Shown: positions 1 to 7,644 of the stretch, one piece after another | Numbering within the stretch: position 1 is the first letter of the stretch | Layout of the letters: each line of letters starts with the position of its first letter | DNA from: Candidatus Nealsonbacteria bacterium CG11_big_fil_rev_8_21_14_0_20_37_68 | GTDB taxonomy: Bacteria; Patescibacteriota; Minisyncoccia; Minisyncoccales; GCA-002782225 | Assembly (NCBI GenBank): GCA_002787295.1 | Contig: PCWJ01000031.1 | Coordinates: 1 to 14,270, forward strand | Direction of reading: 5' to 3' | DNA length: 14,270 nucleotides | Translations under genes and position numbers: made by a program | The notes under the pieces: model-generated | Databases searched by the model: none | Told to the model about the DNA's origin: nothing | The model's input: only the letters and a program-made list of their open reading frames with translations

Positions 1-710
1 ATACCTGGTGGCAGACGGAATCAGGTGGGATTTTAATAACTTCACTTCCAGGGATTGGTCCTTTTAAACCAGCTTTTGTTGGATTACCTTTTCCAGGAAT
101 AAGAGTTGATATCCTTGATGAAAAGGGTAAATCTTGTCCCCCGGGAAAAGAAGGAAATTTAGTTATTTTGCCACCTTTTGCTCCCGGTTTATTAAGAGGA
201 ATTTACAAAGACCCCCAAAAATATTTAGAAACCTACTGGAGTCAATATGGAAAGGAGGTTTATTTTACGAGTGACGGGGCTTTAAAAGATAAAGATGGTT
301 TAATTAGGATTATTGGCCGAGTAGATGATGTAATTAAAGTTGCCGGGCATAGAATAGCCACTGGTGAATTAGAAGCAGCTATTAACTTACATCCCGAGAT
401 TTCTGAATCAGCAGTAATAGGAATTCCTGATGAAATTAAAGGAGAGGTACCAGCGGCTTTCGTTGTTTATCGAGGGACAAAAGCAATTGAAGAAGTTAAG
501 AAAGAAGTTGTCGACAAGGTCAGAAAGGAAATTGGTCCCATTGCCTTGCCAAAAGAAGTTTATCTGGTTGAAGATTTACCAAAAACCCGTAGTGGAAAAA
601 TAATGAGAAGAATTTTAAAAAGATTATTTACTGGCGAGGAATTGGGAGACCTTTCAACCATGGCCAACCCCGAAATTGTCGAAAAAATTAGAAAGATCAT
701 TAAACAATAA
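1..710 (+). CDS. acs: Acetyl-CoA synthetase (AMP-forming), C-terminal part; 5' end outside window
   Basis: Ligates acetate to CoA through an acetyl-adenylate, supplying acetyl-CoA in the cytoplasm. The frame is open from the window edge (first full codon at 3, about 235 residues), so any internal start such as the TTG at 168 is artificial. The first residues read TWWQTESGG, the conserved adenylate-forming motif of Acs. Further on come TSDGALKDKDG, then GRVDDVIKVAGHRIATGELE (hinge and start of the mobile C-terminal domain), and PKTRSGKIMRR, which contains the catalytic lysine that is regulated by acetylation in known Acs proteins. It ends with TAA 10 bp before ppsA and is probably co-transcribed with it. 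Family assignment is firm; acetate as substrate is the usual reading, and propionate cannot be excluded without the N-terminal part. Confidence 0.93.
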   Translation, partial: TWWQTESGGILITSLPGIGPFKPAFVGLPFPGIRVDILDEKGKSCPPGKEGNLVILPPFAPGLLRGIYKDPQKYLETYWSQYGKEVYFTSDGALKDKDGLIRIIGRVDDVIKVAGHRIATGELEAAINLHPEISESAVIGIPDEIKGEVPAAFVVYRGTKAIEEVKKEVVDKVRKEIGPIALPKEVYLVEDLPKTRSGKIMRRILKRLFTGEELGDLSTMANPEIVEKIRKIIKQ

Positions 711-720
711 ACAACGAACA

Positions 721-3096
721 ATGAGCAAAAAATCTCAAAAATATATTTTGTGGTTTAAGGAGATTTCGGCGAAGGATTTGCTTTTGGTTGGAGGGAAAAA
801 TGCTTCTTCAGGAGAAATGATGGGAAAACTTTCAAAAAAAGGCGTTCAAATTCCTGATGGTTTTACTTTAACCACTAAGGCCTATTGGCATTTTTTGAAA
901 GAAAACAAAATTGATAAAAAACTAAAGGAAATTTTTGAAAAATTTGATCCAAAAAGTTTAAAGAGTTTAAAAGAGACCGGTAGTCAAGCTAGAACCATTA
1001 TTTTTAAAGCTGATTTCCCCGAAGATTTAAAAAAAGAGATAATTCGGGCTTATCAAAAATTAGAAGAAGAATACGGTCAGAACGTTGAGGTAGCAGTGAG
1101 GTCTTCAGGAGTTTCGGAAGATCAACCAGGAGCTTCTTTTGCCGGTCAATTTGAAAGTTTCTTAAATATTTCTGGCGAAAAGAATTTATTGGAAGCAATA
1201 AAAAAATGTCTTGCCTCAACCTTCAATGATAGAGTAATTGCCTATCGAAATGAAAAAGGAATTCCCCAATTAACCTTCGCTCTTTCAGTCGGAATCCAGA
1301 AGATGGTTAGGTCGGATTTAGCTTCTTCTGGTGTAATTTTTACACTAGACACTGAAACTGGTTTTAAAAATGTTATTTTAATCAATTCAATCTGGGGAGT
1401 GGGAGAAATGATTGTTAAAGGGAAAATTACCCCCGATGAATTTTACGTTTTCAAACCAACTCTAAAAGAGAATTATAAATCTATTATTATCAAGGATTTA
1501 GGTAGGAAAACAAAAAAACTGGTTTATGATAAAAAGGGTGGCCTGAAAGAAGTTAATGTTTCCCCAAAACAACAACTAAAATTTTCTTTGACTGATGAAG
1601 AAATTTTAAAGCTCTCGAGATGGGCCTGCCTGATTGAAGACCATTACCAAATTTCTCAAGATATTGAATGGGCTAAAGATGGCAAAACCGGTAAGCTTTT
1701 TATTGTTCAATCAAGGCCAGAAACTGTTTATGCGCCGAAAGAAACGAAATTTTATGAAGAATATGAACTAAAAACTACTAAGAAGCCAATTTTAACTGGC
1801 ATCGCCATTGGAAGCAAAATAGGTCAAGGAAAAGCAAGAATAATTCCCAATGTTTCGAAAATTGGCCAATTTCAAAAAGGAGAAGTTTTAGTGACAAGAA
1901 TGACCGACCCAGATTGGGTTTCTATATTTCCACTTGCTTCAGCAATTATCACAGATGAAGGAGGCAGGACCTGTCATAGTGCTATTGTTTCTCGAGAATT
2001 GGGATTGCCTTGTATTGTTGGGACAAAAAATGCTACCAAAGCTTTAAAAACCGGCCAATTTGTAACCATAGATTGTACCCGGGGGGCGGAAGGAAGAATT
2101 TTTTTAGGTGAAATTCCTTATGAAATTAAAAGATATGAATTAGGAAAAATTCCCAAGTTGAAAACAAAAATAATGATTAATATTGGAGCGCCTGATATCG
2201 CTTTTAAAACCTCTTTTTTACCGGTTCGGGGAGTAGGTTTGGCAAGAGAAGAATTTATTATTGCTGAAAAAATTAGAATCCACCCCTTGGCTTTATATCA
2301 TTTTGGCCAATTAAAGAATAAAAAAATAAAAGCCGAAATTGAGGAGTTAACTCGCGGCTACAGAGACAAAAAAGAATATTTTATTGAGAAGTTAGCCGAA
2401 GGAATTGCTCAAATCGGAGCTGCCTTTTTTCCGAGGGAGGTGGTGGTCAGATTTTCTGATTTCAAAACGAATGAATATGCAGCTTTAATCGGAGGAGAAA
2501 TTTTTGAGCCAAAAGAAGCAAATCCAATGTTGGGTTGGAGAGGAGCCTCCAGATACTACGACGAAAAATTCAAACCGGCATTTGAGATGGAATGTAAAGC
2601 AATAAAAAAAGCCAGAGAAGTTTTTGGTTTGAAGAATATTTGGGCAATGATTCCATTCTGTCGAACAGTTGAAGAAGGGGGAAAAGTGCTGGATTTAATG
2701 GTAAAAAATGGACTAAAGAGAGGAAAAGACGGTTTAAAAGTTATCGTGATGTGTGAAATTCCTTCCAATGTCATCTTGGCTGATAAATTTTTGGAGATTT
2801 TTGACGGAATGAGTATTGGCTCAAACGATTTGACTCAACTGGTTTTAGGATTAGATAGAGATTCAGCTCAAGTTTCTAAGGTCGGCGATGAGAGAAATGG
2901 GGCGGTAAAAGAAATGATTGCCAAAGTAATTCGAGAATGTAAAAAAAGAAAAAAATATTGCGGAATCTGCGGAGATGCCCCTTCTTCATATATAGAATTT
3001 GCCCAATTTCTAATGGATTGTGGAATTCCCTCAATGTCTTTATCGCCAGATGCAGTGATGAAAACGATACTTAATCTTTCCAAAAAGAAAAAATGA
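721..3096 (+). CDS. ppsA: Phosphoenolpyruvate synthase (pyruvate, water dikinase)
   Basis: Converts pyruvate + ATP + water to PEP + AMP + phosphate, the entry step of gluconeogenesis. 791 residues, normal for the family. Domains in order: ATP-grasp-like N-domain (LVGGKNASSGEM at 22-33; VRSSGVSEDQPGASFAGQ at 126-143), phosphohistidine swivel domain (GGRTCHSAI with catalytic His419), and PEP-binding TIM barrel (NPMLGWRGASRYY; MIPFCRTVEEG; SIGSNDLTQL; CGICGD with Cys747 and Cys750). The ATG at 721 is preferred over an in-frame TTG at 676 that lies inside acs and adds a non-conserved leader. No Shine-Dalgarno is visible. The last ~25 codons (from Gly768, GIPSMSLSPDAVMKT) look replaced: a more canonical version of the same tail lies at 4103-4210 behind an inserted homing endonuclease gene. 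The stop overlaps that gene's start (ATGA at 3093-3096). Confidence 0.95.
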   Translation: MSKKSQKYILWFKEISAKDLLLVGGKNASSGEMMGKLSKKGVQIPDGFTLTTKAYWHFLKENKIDKKLKEIFEKFDPKSLKSLKETGSQARTIIFKADFPEDLKKEIIRAYQKLEEEYGQNVEVAVRSSGVSEDQPGASFAGQFESFLNISGEKNLLEAIKKCLASTFNDRVIAYRNEKGIPQLTFALSVGIQKMVRSDLASSGVIFTLDTETGFKNVILINSIWGVGEMIVKGKITPDEFYVFKPTLKENYKSIIIKDLGRKTKKLVYDKKGGLKEVNVSPKQQLKFSLTDEEILKLSRWACLIEDHYQISQDIEWAKDGKTGKLFIVQSRPETVYAPKETKFYEEYELKTTKKPILTGIAIGSKIGQGKARIIPNVSKIGQFQKGEVLVTRMTDPDWVSIFPLASAIITDEGGRTCHSAIVSRELGLPCIVGTKNATKALKTGQFVTIDCTRGAEGRIFLGEIPYEIKRYELGKIPKLKTKIMINIGAPDIAFKTSFLPVRGVGLAREEFIIAEKIRIHPLALYHFGQLKNKKIKAEIEELTRGYRDKKEYFIEKLAEGIAQIGAAFFPREVVVRFSDFKTNEYAALIGGEIFEPKEANPMLGWRGASRYYDEKFKPAFEMECKAIKKAREVFGLKNIWAMIPFCRTVEEGGKVLDLMVKNGLKRGKDGLKVIVMCEIPSNVILADKFLEIFDGMSIGSNDLTQLVLGLDRDSAQVSKVGDERNGAVKEMIAKVIRECKKRKKYCGICGDAPSSYIEFAQFLMDCGIPSMSLSPDAVMKTILNLSKKKK

Positions 3097-4106
3097 TTTT
3101 AGATACATTTAAATCTCTTTCTAAGAATTCATCAATTTATGTAAATATTGATCTATTTTTTCGTCAGAAAATAAAATCTTTAATAATCAAAAATTACAAA
3201 TCTCTCAGAAGATTTAATCACCGGTGGTTAAAAATAAATTATAGTACTTTAAGTTGGGAATTTCGAAAAGCACAATATCATCCTTTGCCACGATTGTTAA
3301 AAATCGCTGAGATTCTAAAAATTGATAAAGAAGAAGTTTTTGAAAACATTAGAGGATTTAGGGCCTCGGGTTCGCATAGAAAGAGTGTTTTAATTTTGCC
3401 TCGGGAGATTAAAGTTAATGAAAATTTTGTTGAAGGTTACGCTTTATATATAGCAGGGGGTGATACTGGATTAAGTGGTGAAACTCGTCCTAGAAAATTA
3501 AGATTTACAAATTCTGAGTTAGGAGTAATTAAATTTTTTATTCAATGGTTAAATACTCATTTTCCAAGTACTAATTTTTATCTTAATGTTATTTCACCCC
3601 CTGGAATGACAATTCAAGGAGATTCCTTTAATCAAATTAGTAAAGAATTAGATTTAAATATTAATCAAGTGAAATTAAGAAATGACTATTATAATAAAAA
3701 AATAAAATATAGAGTCTGTTGCGATAGCGCAATTTTAATTGATTTAATTCTCTCCCTGGAAAGAACAATTAAAAAAATATGCTTCAATGATAAAAAATTA
3801 GCAGCAGCCTATATCAAAGGAATGATGATTGGTGAGGGAACAGCTTATTTCAATAGAAGTAGATATGTTAGAATTGAAATGAGAAATGAAAAGGAAATAA
3901 AATATATTTATAAATTATTTAGATTGTTAGGGTATAGTTGCAAACCATCTTTGCGAAGCAACAGAGAGAACATGTGGAGTATTTATATCGGAGCTAAACA
4001 ACTAAAAAAGTTTTATGATGAAATCAGTTTTGGAGTTCACCAAGAAAGGCAGAAAATTTTGGAAGCCGCAGTTAACAAAAAGTTAAGAGTTAATCAATAT
4101 GTTTAA
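3022..4106 (+). mobile_element. Putative homing element: substitute ppsA tail plus LAGLIDADG gene
   Basis: The inserted unit inferred here is about 75 bp of new ppsA 3' coding sequence followed by the endonuclease gene. Support: the sequence just after the endonuclease stop (4103-4210) is a second copy of the ppsA 3' end. The two tails align without gaps from Gly768, with 15 of 24 residues and about 51 of 72 bases identical by hand count, so they are homologous but diverged. The left boundary is approximate because homologous recombination during homing would blur it. No terminal inverted repeats or flanking target duplications were noticed. Confidence 0.7.
3093..4106 (+). CDS. LAGLIDADG-family homing endonuclease, inserted at the ppsA 3' end
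   Basis: 337 residues with two LAGLIDADG-type helices: EGYALYIAGGDTG (about 114-126, acidic Asp124) and AAYIKGMMIGEGT (about 238-250, acidic Glu248). Each is followed by strand-rich DNA-binding sequence (RKLRFTNSELGVIKFFIQWL; RYVRIEMRNEKEIKYIYKLF). This two-motif layout fits a monomeric double-strand endonuclease. Residues about 49-88 resemble a helix-turn-helix (STLSWEFRKAQYHPLPRLLKIAEIL). No intein splice-junction residues are seen and ppsA has its own stop, so this is a free-standing gene, not an intein or intron ORF. Its ATG overlaps the ppsA TGA, suggesting translational coupling. Very A/T-rich codon use compared with neighbours suggests transfer. Both acidic residues are present, so it may be active; the exact target is not visible, but an uninterrupted ppsA 3' end is the obvious candidate. 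Confidence 0.87.
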   Translation: MILDTFKSLSKNSSIYVNIDLFFRQKIKSLIIKNYKSLRRFNHRWLKINYSTLSWEFRKAQYHPLPRLLKIAEILKIDKEEVFENIRGFRASGSHRKSVLILPREIKVNENFVEGYALYIAGGDTGLSGETRPRKLRFTNSELGVIKFFIQWLNTHFPSTNFYLNVISPPGMTIQGDSFNQISKELDLNINQVKLRNDYYNKKIKYRVCCDSAILIDLILSLERTIKKICFNDKKLAAAYIKGMMIGEGTAYFNRSRYVRIEMRNEKEIKYIYKLFRLLGYSCKPSLRSNRENMWSIYIGAKQLKKFYDEISFGVHQERQKILEAAVNKKLRVNQYV

Positions 4107-4210
4107 TTAAAAAGGGAATAGAGTCAATGTCATTAAACCCAGATACAGTAATTAAAACGACCCTAGATATTGCGAAAAAAGAGAAATTGCTAAAAAGTCG
4201 AATAAAATAA
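4103..4210 (+). pseudogene. ppsA: Displaced original 3' end of ppsA (remnant)
   Basis: In the frame starting TTA at 4103 the DNA reads LIKKGIESMSLNPDTVIKTT and then about 16 further residues to TAA at 4208. This is a textbook PEP-synthase C-terminus (family consensus near G-I-x-S-x-S-L-N-P-D-x-V), closer to consensus than the tail now attached to ppsA. An in-frame stop lies at 4091 and the segment has no ribosome-binding site, so it is not expected to be translated. It overlaps the last codons of the endonuclease gene by 4 bp. It marks where ppsA ended before the insertion. Confidence 0.85.
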
Positions 4211-4212
4211 GT

Positions 4213-4218
4213 TATAAT
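4213..4218 (+). promoter_or_regulatory. TATAAT -10 box just before the FBP aldolase/phosphatase gene
   Basis: A perfect TATAAT ends 8 bp before the ATG at 4227, so transcription would begin within a few bases of the start codon and give a leaderless or nearly leaderless mRNA. The -35 is weak: TTGCTA at 4187-4192 is 20 bp away, longer than the usual 16-18. It lies in the only sizeable untranslated gap on this side, directly after the ppsA remnant, and could restart transcription after the inserted element. Confidence 0.4.
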
Positions 4219-4226
4219 AAAATTAG

Positions 4227-5336
4227 ATGAAGACAATGGCAAAAATTACTTTAAGTATAATAAAAGCTGATGTTGGAAGTATTGGCGGGCATTTAAAACC
4301 GAGCCAGAAACTTTTGCAAACTGTAGAAAATTACATTAAAACCAAGGGGAAAAATTTAATAATTGATTCTTACGTAGGGCATACCGGAGATGATATTGCT
4401 ATATTGAGCACCCATAAAAAGGGGATTCTAAATAAGGAAATTCATAAACTCTGTTGGAATGCATTTTTAGAGGGAACAAAGATAGCTAAAAAACAGGGTC
4501 TTTATGGGGCGGGCCAGGATTTATTAAAAGAGAGTTTTTCGGGAAACATTAAGGGAATGGGGCCTCAAGTTTGCGAACTTGAATTTGAAGAGAGACCGGC
4601 TGAACCATTTTTAATGTTCGCTGCCGACAAAACTGAGCCTGGAGCCTATAACCTTCCTTTATATTTGGGATTTTGTGATCCGATGTATAGTTCAGGTTTA
4701 ATACTTTCCCCGGAAATAAAAAAAGGATTTAAATTCAGAATTATGGATGTGGCTTACACGACCGCAGAAAAAACCATTGAATTGGTAGCTCCGGAAGAAA
4801 TTTACGATATTGCTGCTCTTTTACGGGATAACAGTCGTTTTGTAGTAGAATCAATTTGGTCAAGAGAGGCAGGAGAACAAGCAGTAGCAGTTTCAACTAC
4901 CCGACTTCATAACATTGCCGGAAAATATGTTGGCAAAGACGACCCGGTAATGCTGGTGAGGGTTCAAAAGAATTTTCCTGCCACCGGGGAGATTTTGTCC
5001 CCTTATGCTATGTCTCCTTATGTGGCCGGCTTTATGCGCGGTTCTCACTGGGGACCATTGATGCCGGTAAAGAAAAACTCTTCGATTTCTTTCTTTGATG
5101 GACCCCCTTCGGTTTCTTGCTTGGCTTTTTGTGTTAAAAATGGAAAATTAACCGAGCCGGTTGACGCTTTTGATCATCCTTTTTGGGACGAGGTTCGCAA
5201 GCACAGCTCGAAAAAAGCAATAGAAATAAGAAGGCAAGGTTTTTCCGGGGCAGCTATGCTCCCAATGTCGGAACTGGAATATACCGGAGTAATGGAAGTC
5301 CTTAAAAAGCTTGAAAAAAGATTTAAAATTAAGTAA
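4227..5336 (+). CDS. fbp: Fructose-1,6-bisphosphate aldolase/phosphatase (archaeal-type, FBPA/P)
   Basis: Bifunctional gluconeogenic enzyme: condenses dihydroxyacetone phosphate and glyceraldehyde-3-phosphate to fructose-1,6-bisphosphate and then removes the 1-phosphate, giving fructose-6-phosphate. 369 residues, typical length. Recognised by IKADVGSIGGH near the N-terminus (metal-binding Asp/His), GHTGDDIAI, SGNIKGMGP, FEERPAEPFLMFAADKTEPGA and DPVMLVRVQ. Tyr234 and Lys237 in KYVGKDDP match the tyrosine and Schiff-base lysine described for the archaeal enzyme. ATG at 4236 (MAKITLS) is a good alternative start; neither ATG has a Shine-Dalgarno. It is followed 15 bp later by the phosphofructokinase gene, placing opposing or complementary steps of the same interconversion in one operon. 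Confidence 0.93.
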   Translation: MKTMAKITLSIIKADVGSIGGHLKPSQKLLQTVENYIKTKGKNLIIDSYVGHTGDDIAILSTHKKGILNKEIHKLCWNAFLEGTKIAKKQGLYGAGQDLLKESFSGNIKGMGPQVCELEFEERPAEPFLMFAADKTEPGAYNLPLYLGFCDPMYSSGLILSPEIKKGFKFRIMDVAYTTAEKTIELVAPEEIYDIAALLRDNSRFVVESIWSREAGEQAVAVSTTRLHNIAGKYVGKDDPVMLVRVQKNFPATGEILSPYAMSPYVAGFMRGSHWGPLMPVKKNSSISFFDGPPSVSCLAFCVKNGKLTEPVDAFDHPFWDEVRKHSSKKAIEIRRQGFSGAAMLPMSELEYTGVMEVLKKLEKRFKIK

Positions 5337-5351
5337 GATATAAATAAATAT

Positions 5352-6389
5352 ATGCCTAAACCAAAACTAAAAAGGGTGGGAGTTTTAACGGGGGGCGGAG
5401 ATTGCCCGGGATTAAATGCGGCGATTAGGGCGATAGTTAAAAGGGGAAAGCAACTGGGATTTAAAATCATAGGAATCAGAGATGGCTGGAAGGGCCTGGT
5501 AGAAAGAGTAGATTTTGAGAAGTTAAACGAGAATCGGGTTCGGGGAATTTTGGATAGGGGAGGAACCATACTGGGCAGTTCGAGAACCAATCCCTTAAAG
5601 ATTGAAAACGGAATCAAAAAGATAATTGATAATTTCAAGAAATTGAAATTAGACGCTTTAATTGCTATCGGCGGAGATGATACCTTGGGCGTTGCTAAGA
5701 AACTTCCTAAAAATTTTCCTATCGTTGGCATTCCTAAAACTGTTGATAATGATTTAAAGGGGACGGATTTCTGTATTGGTTTTTGGACCGCAGTTCAGAC
5801 TGCCACCGAAGCTATCGATCGACTTCATTCTACTGCCGAATCCCATCACCGGGTGATGGTTTTAGAGGTCATGGGCAGACATTTTGGCTGGATTGCGGTT
5901 TATGCAGGATTAGCCGGCGGAGCAGATTATATTTTAATTCCGGAAACCCCAATTGATATCGAGAAAGTTTGTCAGACGATTAGAGAAAGAACAAGAAAGG
6001 GAAAAAGTTTTAGCATTATTGTAGTTTCAGAAGGAGCAAAATTAAAGGGTAAATTGGTTTCTAAAACCGGTCAGGCCGATGCCTTCGGTCATTTACAACT
6101 GGGAGGAATTGGAGATCAGGTTGCAGATTTAATCAAAGAAAAAACAGGGTTCGAAACCAGGGCAACTAATATCGGACACATTTTAAGGGGCGGTACCCCG
6201 GTTGCTTTTGATAGAATTTTAGGGACAAGGTTTGGGGTAAAAGCAATTGAACAGGTTTCCAAAAAACAGTTCCAAAGAGCAGTCATACTAAAAGGGGATA
6301 AAATTTTATCTGTTCCTTTTTCTAAAATAAAAGGGGGAAGGAAGATTGATCCGGAGGTTTATCGAGTGGCTTCAATATTTTTCCACTAA
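5352..6389 (+). CDS. pfkA: 6-phosphofructokinase, PPi-type by specificity residues
   Basis: Phosphorylates fructose-6-phosphate at C1. 345 residues, family length. Motifs: GVLTGGGDCPGLNAAIRA (9-26), GGDDTLGVA (107-115), PKTVDND (128-134; Asp132 is the likely catalytic base) and MGRHFGWIA. Two positions decide the phosphoryl donor in this family: ATP enzymes usually have Gly in GGDGS and in PGTIDND, whereas PPi enzymes have Asp and Lys. Here Asp110 and Lys129 are present, so a pyrophosphate-dependent, reversible enzyme is inferred. It has 15 bp to the gene before and 4 bp to the aldolase gene after. Family call certain; donor call inferred from residues only. Confidence 0.93.
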   Translation: MPKPKLKRVGVLTGGGDCPGLNAAIRAIVKRGKQLGFKIIGIRDGWKGLVERVDFEKLNENRVRGILDRGGTILGSSRTNPLKIENGIKKIIDNFKKLKLDALIAIGGDDTLGVAKKLPKNFPIVGIPKTVDNDLKGTDFCIGFWTAVQTATEAIDRLHSTAESHHRVMVLEVMGRHFGWIAVYAGLAGGADYILIPETPIDIEKVCQTIRERTRKGKSFSIIVVSEGAKLKGKLVSKTGQADAFGHLQLGGIGDQVADLIKEKTGFETRATNIGHILRGGTPVAFDRILGTRFGVKAIEQVSKKQFQRAVILKGDKILSVPFSKIKGGRKIDPEVYRVASIFFH

Positions 6390-6393
6390 TAAT

Positions 6394-7641
6394 ATGGAAA
6401 ATGATATTGAAAAATTGGTTTATCAAGTAATATTTAAAAAAAGTAAAAGGGCCGAAAAAGAAATTCGGAAAAGAGCTAAAGTTCAGGGAATAAAATTAAC
6501 CTCAACCCAGAAATTGTATGAGGCTAAGGTTCAAAATAAGTGGTCCGGTTTTTTTACTGTTCCGGCTATTAATATCAGAACCTTAACTTTTGATACGGCC
6601 CGGGCCGTTTTAAGACAAGCAATAAAACAAAGAGTGGGAGCTTTTGTTTTCGAGCTGGCCAGATCAGAAATTGATTATACGGATCAGCCAATGTCAGAAT
6701 ATGTTCCGGTTATTTTAGCGGCGGCCATTAAAGAAGGATTTAAGGGATATTTATTTTTTCAAGGAGACCATTTTCAAGTCAAGGCCGAGAAATTTTTTTC
6801 AGAAAAAAAATCTCAAGAAATCGAAGCGCTTAAAAAGTTGATTAAAGATTCAATTGAGGCAGGGGTTTATAATATTGACATTGACAGTTCTACTTTGGTC
6901 AGATTAGACAAAGAAGACTTACCGGAACAACAAAAATTCAACTACGAACTTACCGCTCAGCTTACTTCTTTCATTAGATCTTTAGAACCTCGGGGTATTA
7001 CCATTTCAGTGGGGGGAGAGGTAGGCGAGATTGGGGGGAAAAATAGTACTCCTGAAGACCTCCGGGTTTTTATGGAAGGATACAATCGGGAACTTGCCAA
7101 ATTCGGAGATATTAAGGGATTAATCAAAATTGCGGTTCAAACCGGTGCTACTCACGGAGGGATTGTTGGTCCTTCGGGTAAGCTCATAAAAGCCGATGTA
7201 GACTTTGAAACCCTTAAAAAACTTTCTAGTCGAGCCCTGAAATATGGCATGGCCGGAGCCGTTCAGCACGGGGCTTCTACCTTGTCCGAGGAGTATTTCG
7301 ATAAGTTCCCGGAAACAGGAGCTGTGGAAATTCATCTGGCAACTGCTTTCCAAAATATAGTTTTAGATTCCCCTTATTTTCCGAAAGATCTTAAGGAAAA
7401 AATTTATAATTGGTTAATACAAGAACAGGTTTTCGAGAAAAAACTAGATCAAACCGAGGAGCAATTTATATATAAGACAAGAAAAAAGGCTTTGGGTCCA
7501 TTTAAAAAAGAGATTTTAAAAATCCCTCAAAAAAATATTGATAAAATTTCTGAAGAGTTAGAAAAAAAATTTGTCCTACTTTTTCAGAAATTAGGGGTAG
7601 CTGATACCCTTGAAATTGTAAATAAATTTTATTCTAAATAA
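6394..7641 (+). CDS. Class II (metal-dependent) fructose-bisphosphate aldolase family protein
   Basis: Expected to cleave or form fructose-1,6-bisphosphate (or a related ketose bisphosphate). From ATG 6394 it has 415 residues; an upstream in-frame start at 6346 would lie inside pfkA and is rejected. Class II motifs in order: VPAINIRTLTFDTARAVL (56-73), FFQGDHF with Asp125/His126, YNIDIDSS, GGEVGEIGGKNS (Glu209/Glu212), VQTGATHGG (His254) and QHGASTLSEEYF (His292). The Asp and the His/Glu residues fit the proton donor and divalent-metal ligands of the family. It is longer than a usual class II aldolase, with about 30 extra N-terminal residues and a helical Lys/Glu-rich C-terminal extension after LATAFQN. 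Position after pfkA supports fructose-bisphosphate as substrate; tagatose-bisphosphate cannot be excluded. Confidence 0.87.
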   Translation: MENDIEKLVYQVIFKKSKRAEKEIRKRAKVQGIKLTSTQKLYEAKVQNKWSGFFTVPAINIRTLTFDTARAVLRQAIKQRVGAFVFELARSEIDYTDQPMSEYVPVILAAAIKEGFKGYLFFQGDHFQVKAEKFFSEKKSQEIEALKKLIKDSIEAGVYNIDIDSSTLVRLDKEDLPEQQKFNYELTAQLTSFIRSLEPRGITISVGGEVGEIGGKNSTPEDLRVFMEGYNRELAKFGDIKGLIKIAVQTGATHGGIVGPSGKLIKADVDFETLKKLSSRALKYGMAGAVQHGASTLSEEYFDKFPETGAVEIHLATAFQNIVLDSPYFPKDLKEKIYNWLIQEQVFEKKLDQTEEQFIYKTRKKALGPFKKEILKIPQKNIDKISEELEKKFVLLFQKLGVADTLEIVNKFYSK

Positions 7642-7644
7642 ACC

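Noticed and set aside
676..720. Upstream TTG start for ppsA
   Set aside because: It lies inside the end of acs and adds a 15-residue leader without family similarity; ATG 721 fits better.
3093..4106. Intein or group I intron explanation for the insertion in ppsA
   Set aside because: ppsA reaches its own stop before the endonuclease gene starts, no Cys/Ser...His-Asn splice motifs flank it, and the duplicated tail would be unnecessary for a spliced element.
4100..4210. Small protein-coding gene between the endonuclease and FBPA/P genes
   Set aside because: The open frame is clearly the ppsA C-terminus without a start or ribosome-binding site; an internal ATG at 4127 would give only a fragment.
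5174..5731. 185-codon open frame on the minus strand
   Set aside because: It lies antisense to the FBPA/P and pfkA genes, both recognised with conserved motifs, and its translation has no recognisable domain.
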